Assembly: GCF_963676855.1 (NCBI RefSeq) | Contig: NZ_OY781460.1 | Span: 2,827,501-2,891,500, forward strand | Source: an uncultured Anaeromusa sp. | GTDB taxonomy: Bacteria; Bacillota; Negativicutes; Anaeromusales; Anaeromusaceae | Reading direction: 5' to 3' | Length of the DNA: 64,000 nt | In this document: piece after piece, positions 63,972 through 64,000 of the stretch | Layout of the letters: each line of letters starts with the position of its first letter | How positions within the stretch are numbered: position 1 is the stretch's first letter | Position numbers and translations under genes: made by a program | Notes under the pieces: model-generated | What the model was told of the DNA's origin: nothing | The model's database searches: none | What the model saw: the letters and a program-made list of their open reading frames with translations, nothing else

Positions 63972-64000
63972 TAAAAACGCCGGTTACTTGAACCGGCGTC
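63972..64000 (-). terminator. terminator of a minus-strand gene beyond the right edge
   Basis: GACGCCGGTT and AACCGGCGTT pair, with TTTTTAATTT following on the minus strand. The hairpin is complete, but the gene it serves lies outside the window. Confidence 0.75.

Noticed and set aside
1..64000. CRISPR arrays, tRNA or rRNA genes, insertion sequences, prophage genes
   Set aside because: Reading both strands I saw no regularly spaced repeats, no cloverleaf with CCA-type end, no rRNA core sequence and no transposase or integrase motif. Automated scans could still find weak cases.

Overview
The window looks like the chromosome of a strictly anaerobic Bacillota, most probably a Negativicutes (Sporomusaceae-like) bacterium. 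This is inferred, not proven. The reasons are strong AGGAGG-type ribosome binding sites, a tryptophan T-box leader, [FeFe]-hydrogenase maturation genes (hydF and a TM1266-type regulator), a desulfoferrodoxin, ATP-dependent PEP carboxykinase, a glycyl-radical enzyme with its activase, and an RsbU/RsbW/STAS partner-switching module. No rRNA, tRNA, CRISPR array, insertion sequence or phage gene was recognised. Nearly all genes are on the minus strand, and the right third (about 43-64 kb) looks more AT-rich than the left.

Layout. 0-10 kb: a 51-aa protein gene with its own promoter, two coupled radical-SAM genes, an exported PepF-like peptidase, pckA, a ybaK / B3-4 domain / thrC run and a hydrogenase-system regulator. 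10-21 kb: nadE plus an acetyltransferase gene on the plus strand; then, on the minus strand, a large unrecognised gene with a zinc-ribbon membrane protein, nagZ, hydF, aspA, and trpBA behind a Trp T-box. 21-36 kb: a PAS-GGDEF gene, then a 13.4-kb co-directional minus-strand run. Read 5' to 3', that run holds three xanthine-dehydrogenase-type subunits, STAS, RsbW, an orphan NMT1/THI5-type binding protein, a dCACHE-HAMP-PP2C phosphatase, an ATPase-GNAT-like protein, hisC, MATE, an exported nucleosidase homologue, Sir2 and thpR. Many of these genes overlap by 1-14 bases.

36-48 kb: small membrane and secreted proteins, an NlpC/P60 hydrolase and a CAP protein that share the same unusual N-terminal domain, a MalT-type LuxR regulator, DUF1848, alkD-ogt repair genes, an alpha/beta hydrolase behind a MerR-type promoter, trmO, dfx, and two very small genes (29 and 27 codons) absent from ordinary ORF calling. 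48-54 kb: a MATE transporter fused to a degenerate RsbW-like ATPase domain, then PilZ, diguanylate cyclase and chemoreceptor genes.

55-62 kb is the most interesting locus. A GntR/FCD regulator, a glycyl-radical enzyme and its activating enzyme face a divergent M20 peptidase-yjiH-yjiG operon. The enzyme has Val where characterised eliminases carry the Glu two residues after the catalytic Cys. The peptidase operon has an intrinsic-terminator hairpin inside its 5' leader. The locus reads as an uptake, hydrolysis and radical-cleavage pathway for an unidentified amide or peptide-like substrate. A second chemoreceptor gene and two minus-strand terminators close the window.
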